NCBI GenBank assembly: GCA_024698145.1
Contig: JAILRO010000012.1
Span: 161,132-225,131 of the forward strand
Direction: 5' to 3'
Length of the DNA: 64,000 nt
Source: Lachnospiraceae bacterium
GTDB lineage: Bacteria > Bacillota > Clostridia > Lachnospirales > Lachnospiraceae
The notes below the pieces were generated by a model. The model did no database searches, was not told the DNA's origin, and saw only the letters and a list, made by a program, of their open reading frames with translations. Position numbers and translations under genes: made by a program. Within the stretch, counting starts at the first letter, position 1; every line of letters starts with the position of its first letter. Below are positions 9,081 to 19,184 of the stretch, piece by piece.

Positions 9081-10124
9081 ATGGATATCAAGTCAATGAC
9101 GTTAGATGAATTAACAGAATACATGAAAGAACAGGGATATCAGAAATACCGCGCAAAACAGGTATATGACTGGTGTCATGTTAAGCTTGTAAGAAGTGTC
9201 GATGAAATGACCAATATACCGAAGGACATCAAAGACTTTGTCAGAGAGGATTTCGTTTCTCTTGAAGTTGTGGAAAGGCTTGTTTCATCTGTTGACGGAA
9301 CCAATAAGTTTGTGTTAAGACTTGCTGACGGCAATGTAATTGAGAGTGTATTTATGCCGTATAATCATGGTAATTCCGTATGTATATCTTCTCAGGCCGG
9401 TTGTCGTATGGGTTGTAAGTTCTGTGCGTCAACGCTCATGGGACTTGAAAGGAATTTAACAGCATCGGAAATGCTTGATCAGATTTATGTAATAGAAAAG
9501 ATATTAGGACAAAGGGTGTCAAATGTTGTAGTAATGGGGACGGGAGAACCGCTTGACAACTATGACAATCTTTTGAAGTTTATAAGAATATTAACTGACG
9601 AAAACGGACTTAATATAAGTCAAAGAAATATAACGGTTTCAAGTTGCGGACTTGTGCCGGAGATAAAACGTCTGGCAAAAGAGCATCTTACAATTACTTT
9701 TGCATTGTCACTTCATGCAGCAACGGATGAAAGAAGACGTGAGTTGATGCCGATTGCCAACAAGTATTCAATTGATGAAGTACTTGATGCGTGCAAGTAT
9801 TATTTTTATGAGACAGGAAGAAGGGTAACCTTTGAATATTCGCTTGTTGCCGGTCAAAATGATACCGAAAATGATGCGAAATTATTAGGACAATTACTAA
9901 AAGGTTTTCCTTGTCATGTTAATCTTATTCCGGTTAACCCTATAAAAGAGCGGGATTATAAGAAAGCAGACAGGAAATCTATTGAAAAGTTTAAAGTTTT
10001 GCTTGAAAAAAATGCAATAAATGTTACTATTAGAAGGAGTATGGGCAAAGATATTGATGCTGCCTGCGGACAGCTTCGTAAGGCCTATATTGAGAAAGAA
10101 ACCGGGGAAGGGGGTTTTCGATGA
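9081..10124 (+). CDS. rlmN: Dual-specificity rRNA/tRNA m2A methyltransferase RlmN
   Basis: A 347-residue radical SAM enzyme methylating C2 of A2503 in 23S rRNA and A37 of some tRNAs. The 4Fe-4S cluster cysteines are C108, C112 and C115 in AGCRMGCKFCAS. The GTGEPLDNYDN segment binds SAM. The mechanistic cysteine is likely in SMGKDIDAACGQL near the C-terminus. The stop overlaps the next gene by 4 nt. Confidence 0.96.
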   Translation: MDIKSMTLDELTEYMKEQGYQKYRAKQVYDWCHVKLVRSVDEMTNIPKDIKDFVREDFVSLEVVERLVSSVDGTNKFVLRLADGNVIESVFMPYNHGNSVCISSQAGCRMGCKFCASTLMGLERNLTASEMLDQIYVIEKILGQRVSNVVVMGTGEPLDNYDNLLKFIRILTDENGLNISQRNITVSSCGLVPEIKRLAKEHLTITFALSLHAATDERRRELMPIANKYSIDEVLDACKYYFYETGRRVTFEYSLVAGQNDTENDAKLLGQLLKGFPCHVNLIPVNPIKERDYKKADRKSIEKFKVLLEKNAINVTIRRSMGKDIDAACGQLRKAYIEKETGEGGFR

Positions 10125-10855
10125 TATCATATGGAAAAACTGATATTGGAATGTGCAGAAGCATGAACCAGGATTGCATATTCTTTTCCGATAAAAGCAT
10201 CGGTAATCTTCCGAACCTGTATATAGTTGCAGACGGTATGGGTGGCCATAAGGCAGGAGATTACGCTTCATCACATGCGGTTGAATGGTTTGTCGAGTAT
10301 GTGAAAGAGTGTGAATATGCTAATCCCATTACAATATTAAAGACAGGAATTACCAAAGTGAATGACAGCTTGTTCCAGCTATCATCGGAACGCAATGAAC
10401 TGCGAGGAATGGGTACAACATTTGTCGTCGCGGTAATAGTCAACGGTAAACTTATAGTTTCCAACATAGGCGACAGCAGATTGTATGTAATTGGTGAAGA
10501 TATAAGGCAAATAACCCTGGATCATTCATTGGTTGAGGAACTTATAAGAACAGGACAACTTGAAAGAAGAAAAGTAAGATTTCATCCGGAGAAGAATATT
10601 ATTACAAGAGCTTTAGGAACTGCAAAAGAAGCGGTGCCGGATTTCTTCGAGGTAGAATTAGAGAAACATGATAAGGTGCTGCTTTGTTCGGACGGATTGA
10701 CGAATATGGTAGAGGATGATGAGATAGCATCAATAATTAACAGAGAAAAGCATGCAGATAAGATGTGTGACCTGTTAATTGAAAGAGCTAATTATTATGG
10801 CGGAAAAGACAATATAGGCGTTGTAGTTGTAGAGCAAACTGTAAATGAGGTGTAA
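10121..10855 (+). CDS. stp: PP2C-type Ser/Thr protein phosphatase (Stp/PrpC)
   Basis: A 244-residue PPM phosphatase that reverses phosphorylation by the adjacent kinase. Metal-binding motifs are VADGMGGHKAGD (about 30-41), GDSRLY, LLCSDGLTNMV and GGKDNIGVVVV near the end. The ATG overlaps the rlmN stop (ATGA). The phosphatase-kinase pair followed by rsgA is conserved in Firmicutes. Confidence 0.95.
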   Translation: MISYGKTDIGMCRSMNQDCIFFSDKSIGNLPNLYIVADGMGGHKAGDYASSHAVEWFVEYVKECEYANPITILKTGITKVNDSLFQLSSERNELRGMGTTFVVAVIVNGKLIVSNIGDSRLYVIGEDIRQITLDHSLVEELIRTGQLERRKVRFHPEKNIITRALGTAKEAVPDFFEVELEKHDKVLLCSDGLTNMVEDDEIASIINREKHADKMCDLLIERANYYGGKDNIGVVVVEQTVNEV

Positions 10856-10859
10856 GGAT

Positions 10860-13010
10860 ATGTTTGAAGCGGGAATGATAATTCAGAATAGATACGAAAT
10901 AGCAGAGGAGATTGGATCGGGAGGAATGTCCGTTGTATATAAGGCAATGGATCATGTACTTAATCGTTATATTGCGATGAAGGTATTAAAGCCGGAGTTT
11001 TCCGACGACAAGAGCTTTGTTACAAAGTTCCGTATGGAAGCACAGTCGGCAGCCGGTCTTTCACATCCGAATATTGTTAATGTATTTGATGTAGGAGAGG
11101 AAAGCGGATATTACTATATCGTAATGGAGCTTGTTGAGGGTATAACCCTTAAGGAATATATCCAGCAGAACGGAAGACTTAACTATGCTACTGCGTTGGA
11201 TTTTATTATTCAGATTTGTTCAGGTATCGAAGTGGCTCACGAACATCATACGATACACAGAGATATCAAACCACAGAATATTATTGTATCAAAGAATGGT
11301 ACACTTAAGGTGACAGACTTTGGTATTGCCAAGGCAGCAACTTCCAATACAGTTGCTTCAAGTGCTATGGGTAGTGTTCATTACATATCACCGGAGCAGG
11401 CAAGAGGAGGTTTCTCTGATGAGCGTTCCGACATTTACTCACTCGGTATTACTCTTTATGAGATGCTTACAGGAAGAGTTCCTTTTGAAGGTGAGAACAA
11501 TGTAACTGTAGCGCTCATGCATATTCAGAGTGAGATAATTCCACCTAGAGAGTACTATCCGGATATTCCGTACGGACTTGAGAGAATTGTACTTAAGGCT
11601 ACGCAGAAGAAGCCTGAACAGAGATATCTTACAACCAATGCTATGCTTTCTGATTTGAAGAAGATTGCAATGGATCCTAATGCAGAGGTTGGAGTTCCAA
11701 GTTCAATGCTTTCCAATAATGCTCCGACAATACAGATTTCAACAGATGAACTTGCTGCAATTAACAGTGCGGCGGGAGATCCTCAGGGAGTATCTGTGTT
11801 CCCGGTTAATCAAAGAAGAACCGAATTAGAGGAAGCTAAAGAAGCGCTAGATAGTTTATATGGCGATGATTATCCATATGATGAAGATGACGAGGATGAT
11901 GAACCGCTTTATGATGAAAAGAATGAAGATGAGCTTGATCCGAAGATGGAGAAGGCTATAACAATTGGTGCGATTGTTGCGACCTGTCTTATTGGTATAA
12001 TAATTATTGTTGCCATAATTTCAATTACAGGTGTGTTTAAGAAGAATAAGAAACCGACAACAACAGAAGAGGCGACAACAACAGAAGCTGTATCTAACAA
12101 GATGCCTGACCTTGTAGGAATGGATGAAGAAGAGGCAATCAAAGAACTTGATGCACTCAAAGTGGCATATGTCATTGAGCGTGATTATACAGAGCTTTAT
12201 GACGAGGGTAAGGTTGCAGAGCAGAGTATTTCAGCAGGTTCAGTTCTTACAGAAGATGACAAGGTTACTCTTGTTATAAGTAAGGGTAAGAAAATGGCAA
12301 ACGTGCCGGATGTTGTATCAAAGAGTTCGGATGATGCCAAGAGCATTCTTGAAGCTGCCGGATTTAAGGTAGAAATTGATGAGGAATATGACGAAGAGGT
12401 TGAAGAAGGTAAGGTTGTAAGCCAGACACCGGATGCCAGTGCAAGTGCTGCAGAAGGTTCAACCGTTACTATAGTTGTAAGTAAGGGCGAGGAAGTTAAG
12501 GTGGCGAAGGTTCCTGATCTTAAGAAGAAGACAGTTACCGAGGCAGAGGCTGCGCTTTCGGAAGTTAAGCTTAAGTTAGGTAACGTTACTCAGGAATACA
12601 GTGATTCCGTTAAGGAAGGACAGGTTATTTCTCAGAGTATAGCAGAGGGAACCGAGGTTAAGGAAGATACTTCGATAGATATCACAATCAGTAAGGGTAA
12701 AAAGCCTGTTAAGACAAGTTATTCAGCTTCTTTCTCAGGTTCAATAAGCAATTCAAGTTATGCATTCCCTGAAGGCAAACTTGTTAAGATTACGGTTACT
12801 CTTAAGGTTGGAGATTCATCATACAATATTGTAAATGACTGGTATGATGAGGCAAGCTTGCCGCTTGACGGTACTGCATTTGCTTCATGTGAAATACCAA
12901 GCAAGGATAATATAAGTCTTGTGTATAGTGTACAGGATGATGCAGGTAATGATATTACAGCAAGCTTCTCATCATCGCTTCAGGCTAAGCTTAAGGTGGT
13001 GGAACACTAA
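10860..13010 (+). CDS. prkC: PASTA-domain Ser/Thr protein kinase (PrkC)
   Basis: A membrane kinase of about 716 residues sensing peptidoglycan. The kinase domain (about 10-270) has the Gly loop GSGGMSVVY, Lys in IAMKVLK, HRDIKPQN, DFGIAK and SPEQARGG. An acidic juxtamembrane stretch precedes one membrane helix (TIGAIVATCLIGIIIIV). Three extracellular PASTA repeats follow (each starting with a PDL/PDV motif), then a C-terminal beta-rich domain. An upstream ATG at 10845 lies within the previous gene, but AAGGAT just before ATG 10860 makes the latter the better start. Confidence 0.95.
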   Translation: MFEAGMIIQNRYEIAEEIGSGGMSVVYKAMDHVLNRYIAMKVLKPEFSDDKSFVTKFRMEAQSAAGLSHPNIVNVFDVGEESGYYYIVMELVEGITLKEYIQQNGRLNYATALDFIIQICSGIEVAHEHHTIHRDIKPQNIIVSKNGTLKVTDFGIAKAATSNTVASSAMGSVHYISPEQARGGFSDERSDIYSLGITLYEMLTGRVPFEGENNVTVALMHIQSEIIPPREYYPDIPYGLERIVLKATQKKPEQRYLTTNAMLSDLKKIAMDPNAEVGVPSSMLSNNAPTIQISTDELAAINSAAGDPQGVSVFPVNQRRTELEEAKEALDSLYGDDYPYDEDDEDDEPLYDEKNEDELDPKMEKAITIGAIVATCLIGIIIIVAIISITGVFKKNKKPTTTEEATTTEAVSNKMPDLVGMDEEEAIKELDALKVAYVIERDYTELYDEGKVAEQSISAGSVLTEDDKVTLVISKGKKMANVPDVVSKSSDDAKSILEAAGFKVEIDEEYDEEVEEGKVVSQTPDASASAAEGSTVTIVVSKGEEVKVAKVPDLKKKTVTEAEAALSEVKLKLGNVTQEYSDSVKEGQVISQSIAEGTEVKEDTSIDITISKGKKPVKTSYSASFSGSISNSSYAFPEGKLVKITVTLKVGDSSYNIVNDWYDEASLPLDGTAFASCEIPSKDNISLVYSVQDDAGNDITASFSSSLQAKLKVVEH

Positions 13011-13013
13011 TTT

Positions 13014-13889
13014 ATGCAGGGTAAGATTATCAAAGGTATTGCGGGCTTCTATTATGTGTATTCAAAAGGAGCTACCTATGAGTGCAAGGCGAAAGGTATC
13101 TTTCGTAAGAATAAGCAAAAACCGCTTGTAGGTGATGATGTTAAGTTTGATGTGTTAAACGAAGAAGACAAGATTGGCAGTATAGAAGAAATCTTGGAAA
13201 GACATAGCAAACTTATTCGCCCGGCTGTCGCTAATGTAGATCAAGCACTTGTTGTGTTTGCAATCAAAGAGCCGGATCCTAACTTGAACCTGCTTGACAG
13301 ATTTCTGATTGTAATGAAACAACAGAATGTTCCTACAGTTATTTGTTTTAACAAGTCAGATATAGCGTCAGAGGAAGATTTTGCTGAATATAAGAATATA
13401 TACGAGGCTGCAGGTTACAAGGTTATTTCGACAAGTGCTCATTGCAATGAAGGAATAGATGAGATAAAGGAAGTTCTTTCAGGAAAGATTACAACACTTG
13501 CAGGGCCTTCCGGTGTGGGCAAATCGTCCATCATGAATATACTTAATCCATCAGCTAATATGGATACAGGAGAAATTAGCCGTAAGATAATGCGCGGAAA
13601 ACATACAACGAGACATTCTGAACTTATTCCGATATCGGATGATACTTATCTTATGGATACGCCGGGATTTAGTAATATATACCTTGATAATATTGAAGCT
13701 GAAGAGCTGAAAGATTTTTACAGTGAGTTTGTTAAGTTTGAGCCTTACTGTAAGTTCGCCGGATGTAATCACATTGGCGAGAAAGAGTGCGGTGTACGTG
13801 ATGCCGTAGCTGATGGAGAATTATCAGAGAAAAGATATGATAATTACAAACTATTCTTTGAGGAAATCAAAGATCGTCGCAAATATTAA
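13014..13889 (+). CDS. rsgA: Ribosome small-subunit GTPase RsgA
   Basis: A 291-residue circularly permuted GTPase acting late in 30S maturation. An OB fold occupies the first 65 residues. The G motifs are in permuted order: FNKSD (G4), then GPSGVGKSS (G1, about 164), then DTPGF (G3). The C-terminal zinc site has CKFAGCNHIGEKECGV. It follows prkC by 3 nt, the usual context. Confidence 0.96.
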   Translation: MQGKIIKGIAGFYYVYSKGATYECKAKGIFRKNKQKPLVGDDVKFDVLNEEDKIGSIEEILERHSKLIRPAVANVDQALVVFAIKEPDPNLNLLDRFLIVMKQQNVPTVICFNKSDIASEEDFAEYKNIYEAAGYKVISTSAHCNEGIDEIKEVLSGKITTLAGPSGVGKSSIMNILNPSANMDTGEISRKIMRGKHTTRHSELIPISDDTYLMDTPGFSNIYLDNIEAEELKDFYSEFVKFEPYCKFAGCNHIGEKECGVRDAVADGELSEKRYDNYKLFFEEIKDRRKY

Positions 13890-13912
13890 AAGTAACAGAA
13901 AAGAGGAAAACT

Positions 13913-14566
13913 ATGAATTATTTATCACCATCGATTCTTGCAGCTGATTTTTCAAAACTGGATGCAGAGATAAGTGCAGCAACAGATGCAGGAGCGAATT
14001 GGATTCATTTAGATGTTATGGATGGCGCATTTGTTCCTAACATTTCATTTGGAATACCGGTTATCAAGTCTCTTCGAAAGGTTACTGATGCGTTATTTGA
14101 CGTTCATTTGATGATAAATGAACCAATAAGATATATAGAGGCTTTTGCGGATGCCGGTGCAGATTTGATAACCATTCACTATGAGGCATGTGAGGACGTT
14201 GTTGCAACTGTTGATGCAATACATGCGCTTGGCAAGAAAGCCGGAGTTGCAATCAGTCCGGATACAGACGTTGCTGTTGTAAAAGAACTTATCCCGCAGT
14301 GTGAAATGATTCTTATTATGAGTGTATATCCGGGATTTGGCGGACAGAAATACATTGAGGCAACATATGAGAAGATTGAAGCAGTAAGAGGCATGATGAT
14401 AGAGGCATCAAAGCCTAACATGTATCTTGAGGTAGATGGCGGCATTGACAGCAATAATATTGACAAAGTTAAGGATGCAGGAGCTAATGTTTTTGTTGCC
14501 GGTTCATCTGTATTTCGCGGTGATATCGGAGCTAATGTACGCGAGCTTTATGCAATTATCGGATAG
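13913..14566 (+). CDS. rpe: Ribulose-phosphate 3-epimerase
   Basis: A 217-residue TIM-barrel enzyme of the pentose phosphate pathway interconverting ribulose-5-P and xylulose-5-P. Metal ligands and signatures are visible in LDVMDGAFVPNISFG, DVHLMI, MSVYPGFGGQ and LEVDGGID. It has a GAGGAAA ribosome-binding site and sits between rsgA and thiN as in B. subtilis. Confidence 0.96.
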   Translation: MNYLSPSILAADFSKLDAEISAATDAGANWIHLDVMDGAFVPNISFGIPVIKSLRKVTDALFDVHLMINEPIRYIEAFADAGADLITIHYEACEDVVATVDAIHALGKKAGVAISPDTDVAVVKELIPQCEMILIMSVYPGFGGQKYIEATYEKIEAVRGMMIEASKPNMYLEVDGGIDSNNIDKVKDAGANVFVAGSSVFRGDIGANVRELYAIIG

Positions 14567-14583
14567 TCGGAAAGCAGGAGATT

Positions 14584-15264
14584 ATGAAGCACATTGTAAT
14601 TATTACCGGTGGAAGTATTGATACTGATTATGCAAAGGAATATATTAAGACCTTATCATACGATAAGGTCTTTGCTGTTGATAAAGGTCTTAATTATGCC
14701 AAAGAGATGGGTATTGTACCGGATGTTATAATGGGAGACTTTGATTCGGTTGATAATACAGTGCTTGATGAGTATAAGAAATTAGCCACAGATAATAAAT
14801 TGATTATGGAAAGCTTTCCGGTTATGAAGGACGCAACGGATACGGAACTTGCAATCGATAAGGCGATAGAAACGGGCGCAACACACATAACCATTCTAGG
14901 CGCTACAGGAGGAGCTAGAATTGACCATATGCTTGGAAATATAAGTCTGCTTAAGAAAATCTTTGATAAGAATGTAAAAGGGGTTATGGTTGACTCACAT
15001 AACAGAATTAGATATGTATGTGCAGATGTGTCACCGGTTGACGTTTCCATAGAGAAAGATAGTGCATACGATTATCGTTACTTATCATTTATTGTTTTGT
15101 CAAAAGAATTGAGTGGGCTTACACTTTCGAAAGTTGCATATCCGGTAGATAACATAACGGTACCTTGTGGAACAAGTTATCTTGTAAGTAACGAGATAAA
15201 TGATAAAGCTGCCCGAATCCACATTGGGAAAGGAGCAGCTCTAATAATTGAAAGTAAAGAATGA
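14584..15264 (+). CDS. thiN: Thiamine pyrophosphokinase
   Basis: A 226-residue enzyme making thiamine diphosphate from thiamine and ATP. Typical segments are VDKGLNYAKEMGIVPDVIMGDFDSV, with the metal-binding GDFDS, then DATDTELAI and TILGATGGARIDHMLGN. It is the last gene of the def-to-thiN operon and ends 2 nt before the end of the convergent symporter gene. No TPP riboswitch is seen. Confidence 0.94.
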   Translation: MKHIVIITGGSIDTDYAKEYIKTLSYDKVFAVDKGLNYAKEMGIVPDVIMGDFDSVDNTVLDEYKKLATDNKLIMESFPVMKDATDTELAIDKAIETGATHITILGATGGARIDHMLGNISLLKKIFDKNVKGVMVDSHNRIRYVCADVSPVDVSIEKDSAYDYRYLSFIVLSKELSGLTLSKVAYPVDNITVPCGTSYLVSNEINDKAARIHIGKGAALIIESKE

Positions 15265-15266
15265 AA

Positions 15267-17303
15267 TTATTTCTTTCTATTTGATTTTTTAGCAGTTGAG
15301 TTGTCTTTATCAACTGCTTTTTTGTTGTCTTTTGAAGCAGCCTTATCGTCAGATTTTGCTTTATCGTTAGACTTGTTTTTGTCGGATTTCTTGTCGGAGA
15401 GTTTCGCTTTGATTTTATCTGAAGGTTTGTTGAGCTGTTTGCTTTTCTCCTTCTTCTTATCCTCGAACTCTTCCTTGTGTTCTTCTCTGTATTTCTGTTC
15501 TGCCTCAAGCGATTGTTTCTCGTTAATAACAGGTGAGATATATTGCATCTCATAGTAATGAACAAGAGCCTTGTATTCCTCACTGAAATTATCATTTGTA
15601 TGACCGTGCATCTCGTCGAAGTTCTTATCGTTTTCAACACGCTTAACAATATGAAGTGAAACGTTGGCACAGTGTGAAGATATTCTTTCGTAACTTGTTA
15701 CAAGGTCAACAAGTGAGATACCACCTGCAATACCGCATATACCTTCCTGAAGTCGCTCAACGTGATGCGTCTTGATTATTTCTTTGAGTCGATCAATAGT
15801 TTCAGCCATTGGCTCTATTCTTGCAGCAGTTGAAGCGTCGTTGTTTTTGAAACATTCAAATGTTGTCTTTAAGATGTTATCAACTGCGCTTGTGATTGTA
15901 TCAATCTCAAAATGACCGGCAGGAGAGAAGTTAATATTCTGTTCATTCTTATCCTGTGCCACGTAGAAGATGTTCATACAATGGTCGCCCATACGCTCAA
16001 AATCACTTATTGAATTAAGTATTTCCGAAACTACAAAACGGTTATCTTTAGATAATCTCTTGGAGTTGATTTTAACAATATATGTAGATAATGCACTTTC
16101 GCATCGATCAATGAAGTTCTCATTCTCTTCAAGTTCCGTTAACTTGGTTGGATCATAATTATAAATAAGACTTGTTGAAATCTGATAGTTCTCATATATT
16201 GCATCTGCCATAGCTGATATAACGTGCTTACATTGTTCAAGCGCTATAGTCGGAGTATTAAGCAACATGTCATCAAGAACAGCAAGTTCTTTGTCAGATT
16301 TAGAAGCCTCGTCATCACCTATAATCTTAGCTGTAAGATTGCTTATCTTTTGACTGAACGGTAAGAGGATAATACTTGTAAGCAAGTTGAAAAGCAAATG
16401 TATATTGGCTATACCACCTCTGTTAATTGAGTCGTTCCAGAAACCAATTCCAACAGTATAGTAGATTGAATAAATAACTGTCGAGAAGATGATTGCTCCA
16501 AAAAGATTAAACAAAATATATGCAAGTACGAGACGCTTTGACTTCTTATTTCCACCGATACCGCCGAGTATCGTTGTCATACATTTACCTAAATTAGCAC
16601 CTACCAGTATAGGAAATGCTGATGCATAAGTGACGCTTCCTGTTGCGGATAATGCCTGAAGAATACCGATAGAAGCGTTAGAACTCTGAATTAATACTGT
16701 AATTACAAGTCCAACAAGAATACCAATAAATGGATTATTAAATGATACAAATGCTTTCTGGAAGGCGGGTGAATCCTTAAGAGGTGCAAACACAGCCTCC
16801 ATTGTTGTCATTCCGTAGAAAAGGATTCCGAAACCAACCAATATTCCTGCGGATTGTTTTGCTTTCTTATTCTTGGTAAACAATACGATGAAAGCGCCGA
16901 TACCTACGAGCATTGGTGCAAATGCAGCCGGCTTGATAAGCTGAACAATTATATTATCAGAACCCAAATCACCAAGTCGAAGAATCTGTGCGGTTACTGT
17001 ACTACCTACGTTAGCACCCATGATAACCGGAATGGCCTGTACAAGTTTCATAATGCCGGCATTAACAAAACCAATAAGCATGATTGTTGTTGCGGCTGAA
17101 CTTTGTATAATGGCAGCAACACCGGTACCAAGTCCCCAGCCTTTGATATATCCTGCAGCTTTGTTTTTACCTGTGGTTAATTTTTCTAGGATTTTCTCAA
17201 GGCCTGAGCCTGCGAGTTTTTCAAGAGAGGACCCCATAAGACTCATTCCGTATAAGAATAATCCTATGCCCCCTAAAAGTTTTAATATTGATAGAATATC
17301 CAT
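15267..17303 (-). CDS. Na+/phosphate cotransporter with C-terminal PhoU domain
   Basis: A 678-residue membrane protein of the NptA/PNaS family. Two inverted halves of helices carry the QSS signatures QSSAATTIM (about 65) and QSSNAS (about 205) expected at the transport site. A cytoplasmic PhoU-like helical domain follows from about residue 340 (ISDFERMGDHCMNIFY). The last 70 residues are very rich in Lys, Ser and Asp and look disordered; this tail is the odd part. The start MDILSILKLLGGIGLFLYGM with GGAGG upstream is clear. It is convergent with thiN. Confidence 0.9.
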   Translation of the reverse strand: MDILSILKLLGGIGLFLYGMSLMGSSLEKLAGSGLEKILEKLTTGKNKAAGYIKGWGLGTGVAAIIQSSAATTIMLIGFVNAGIMKLVQAIPVIMGANVGSTVTAQILRLGDLGSDNIIVQLIKPAAFAPMLVGIGAFIVLFTKNKKAKQSAGILVGFGILFYGMTTMEAVFAPLKDSPAFQKAFVSFNNPFIGILVGLVITVLIQSSNASIGILQALSATGSVTYASAFPILVGANLGKCMTTILGGIGGNKKSKRLVLAYILFNLFGAIIFSTVIYSIYYTVGIGFWNDSINRGGIANIHLLFNLLTSIILLPFSQKISNLTAKIIGDDEASKSDKELAVLDDMLLNTPTIALEQCKHVISAMADAIYENYQISTSLIYNYDPTKLTELEENENFIDRCESALSTYIVKINSKRLSKDNRFVVSEILNSISDFERMGDHCMNIFYVAQDKNEQNINFSPAGHFEIDTITSAVDNILKTTFECFKNNDASTAARIEPMAETIDRLKEIIKTHHVERLQEGICGIAGGISLVDLVTSYERISSHCANVSLHIVKRVENDKNFDEMHGHTNDNFSEEYKALVHYYEMQYISPVINEKQSLEAEQKYREEHKEEFEDKKKEKSKQLNKPSDKIKAKLSDKKSDKNKSNDKAKSDDKAASKDNKKAVDKDNSTAKKSNRKK
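15291..15323 (+). terminator. thiN operon terminator inside the opposing gene
   Basis: AGCAGTTGA (15291-15299) pairs with TCAACTGCT (15310-15318), followed by a T run to 15323. It is oriented for plus-strand transcription and lies inside the 3' coding part of the minus-strand symporter gene. Confidence 0.65.
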
Positions 17304-17346
17304 AACGATATATCCTCCGCCTCATTAGTATAACCATATCTTCACA

Positions 17347-17375
17347 ATTATAGAATGTTTTATGGTTTTTGTCAC
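17347..17375 (-). promoter_or_regulatory. Promoter of the Na/Pi cotransporter gene
   Basis: On the minus strand: GTGACA, a 17-nt spacer and TATAAT. It is divergent from the putP promoter, with the two -35 boxes only about 10 nt apart. Confidence 0.6.
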
Positions 17376-17384
17376 TAATATTTT

Positions 17385-17413
17385 TTGCATTTTATCATTC
17401 TTTGTGGTAATAT
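17385..17413 (+). promoter_or_regulatory. Promoter of putP
   Basis: TTGCAT at 17385-17390, a 17-nt spacer and TAATAT at 17408-17413, with an extended -10 TGG. It lies 33 nt before the putP start. Confidence 0.6.
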
Positions 17414-17445
17414 TATCCATGATTTTTTTTATAAGGAGATTTGAC

Positions 17446-19008
17446 ATGGGTAATTCATTAATTTGGGTACTTCTTGCATTTGCTGCATATATGCTTGTTA
17501 TGATAGCAATCGGTGCAAGGTACGCAGGAAAAACGAAAAATTCAGAAGACTTCTTCCTTGGTGGAAGACATCTTAATGGATGGGTAGCCGCACTTTCGGC
17601 TCAGGCATCCGACATGAGCGGCTGGCTTCTTATGGGACTTCCGGGAAGTGTATATGCTTTCGGAACAGGACAGGCATGGATAGCTGTTGGTCTTTTCATA
17701 GGAACAGTTTGTAACTGGTTGTTTGTTTCTTCAAGACTTAGAAGATACACAATCGTTGCTAACAACTCGCTTACGCTTCCTATGTATCTGGAAAACCGTT
17801 TCCATGATAAGAAGAGAGTGCTTTTGGTTATATCTTCAGTGGTTATAATCATTTTCTTCCTTGTATATACAGCATCTTCACTTACTGCAGGCGGTAAGTT
17901 GTTTGCATCTGTATTTGGTATGGAATATAAGCTTGCTCTTACGATTGGTGCACTTGTCATTCTTATATATACATTCCTTGGTGGATTCATGGCAGTTTGT
18001 ACCACTGACTTTATCCAGGGAACTTTGATGCTTATCGGTGTTTTACTTGTTCCGATTATTGCGTATTTTATTGTAGGTTCAGGCAATGTTGTTGATATTA
18101 TCGGACAGAGTGGTGTTGCAGGAGGAGCAAGTTCTTTCCTTAATGTAATGCATGATTCCGGAGAACCTGTATCGGCAACATATATTATTTCCCAGCTTGC
18201 ATGGGGACTTGGATATTGCGGAATGCCTCATATCCTTGTTCGTTTTATGGCTGTATCAAGTGACAAGGAACTTAACAAGTCAAAGGTTATAGCAATTGTA
18301 TGGGTTGCACTTTCACTTGCTTTTGCTGTATTTATCGGTATTGTAGGACGTGCTTATCTTTTCCCTGAAATACTTGGACAGGGTAAGTTTGAAGCAATAT
18401 CTTCAGAGAATATATTTATTGAAATGATCAAGCAGATTTTTGTAAGTGATTTCCATCTTGAGTTTATCGGTGGATTATTCCTTTGCGGAATACTTGCAGC
18501 AATCATGTCAACAGCTGATTCGCAGCTTCTTGTTACATCATCAGCTGTAGCAGAAGATATCTTTAAAGGAATCATTAAGAAAGATGCGAGTGATAAGACA
18601 GTACTTAATGTTAGCCGTGCAACGGTTGTTGTAATAGCAGTTGTTGCGTATGTTATAGCTCTTAATCCTGATAGTTCAGTAATGGGACTTGTATCAAATG
18701 CATGGGCAGGTTTTGGTGCTGCATTTGGTCCGACAGTATTGTTATCCCTCTATTGGAAGAGAATCAATCTTCCCGGTGCAGTGTCAGGTATCGTATCGGG
18801 TGCGGCAACTGTAATAGTATGGGATTACATACCGCTTGTTCAAAAAGATTCAGAGATGGTTACTCTTGGATCGGCAACCGGATTATATTCACTTGCAATC
18901 GGATTTTTGATAAGTCTTGTTTGTGTAATTGCATTTTCATTAGTTACAAAGACTCCTTCAGAGGAAATACTTAAAGAGTTTGACCAGATTAGTAATAAGA
19001 ATATCTAA
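17446..19008 (+). CDS. putP: Sodium/proline symporter PutP
   Basis: A 520-residue transporter of the sodium:solute symporter family with about 13 membrane helices. Typical segments are GGRHLNGWVAALSAQASDMSGWL (family motif near residue 35), FLGGFMAVCTTDFIQG and AAIMSTADSQLLVTSSA. An in-frame ATG exists 28 codons upstream, but AAGGAG at 17433-17438 marks ATG 17446, and MGNSLIWVLLAFAAYMLVM is the usual N-terminus. The upstream start would also lie before the promoter. It is a single-gene unit closed by a terminator. Confidence 0.93.
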   Translation: MGNSLIWVLLAFAAYMLVMIAIGARYAGKTKNSEDFFLGGRHLNGWVAALSAQASDMSGWLLMGLPGSVYAFGTGQAWIAVGLFIGTVCNWLFVSSRLRRYTIVANNSLTLPMYLENRFHDKKRVLLVISSVVIIIFFLVYTASSLTAGGKLFASVFGMEYKLALTIGALVILIYTFLGGFMAVCTTDFIQGTLMLIGVLLVPIIAYFIVGSGNVVDIIGQSGVAGGASSFLNVMHDSGEPVSATYIISQLAWGLGYCGMPHILVRFMAVSSDKELNKSKVIAIVWVALSLAFAVFIGIVGRAYLFPEILGQGKFEAISSENIFIEMIKQIFVSDFHLEFIGGLFLCGILAAIMSTADSQLLVTSSAVAEDIFKGIIKKDASDKTVLNVSRATVVVIAVVAYVIALNPDSSVMGLVSNAWAGFGAAFGPTVLLSLYWKRINLPGAVSGIVSGAATVIVWDYIPLVQKDSEMVTLGSATGLYSLAIGFLISLVCVIAFSLVTKTPSEEILKEFDQISNKNI

Positions 19009-19014
19009 AGTAAA

Positions 19015-19045
19015 AAAGAGACCGGGGTGTGGAACCGGTCTCTTT
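19015..19045 (+). terminator. Terminator after putP
   Basis: AAGAGACCGG (19016-19025) pairs perfectly with CCGGTCTCTT (19035-19044), with adjoining T residues. Confidence 0.8.
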
Positions 19046-19184
19046 CTCGTATTAATATAAGGGAGAATTAATGAAAAAATTATGAAAAGGTTTCTATGTT
19101 TTTAATATAAACTATAAATATGAACAAATTATGACATTGAAGCAAACAAATTGAAAACAATTACGTATTTTGAGGGCTTAAAGC

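Noticed and set aside
15119..15670. 183-codon minus-strand open frame overlapping thiN and the Na/Pi gene
   Set aside because: It lies in another frame of the Lys-rich end of the symporter gene and has no family resemblance.
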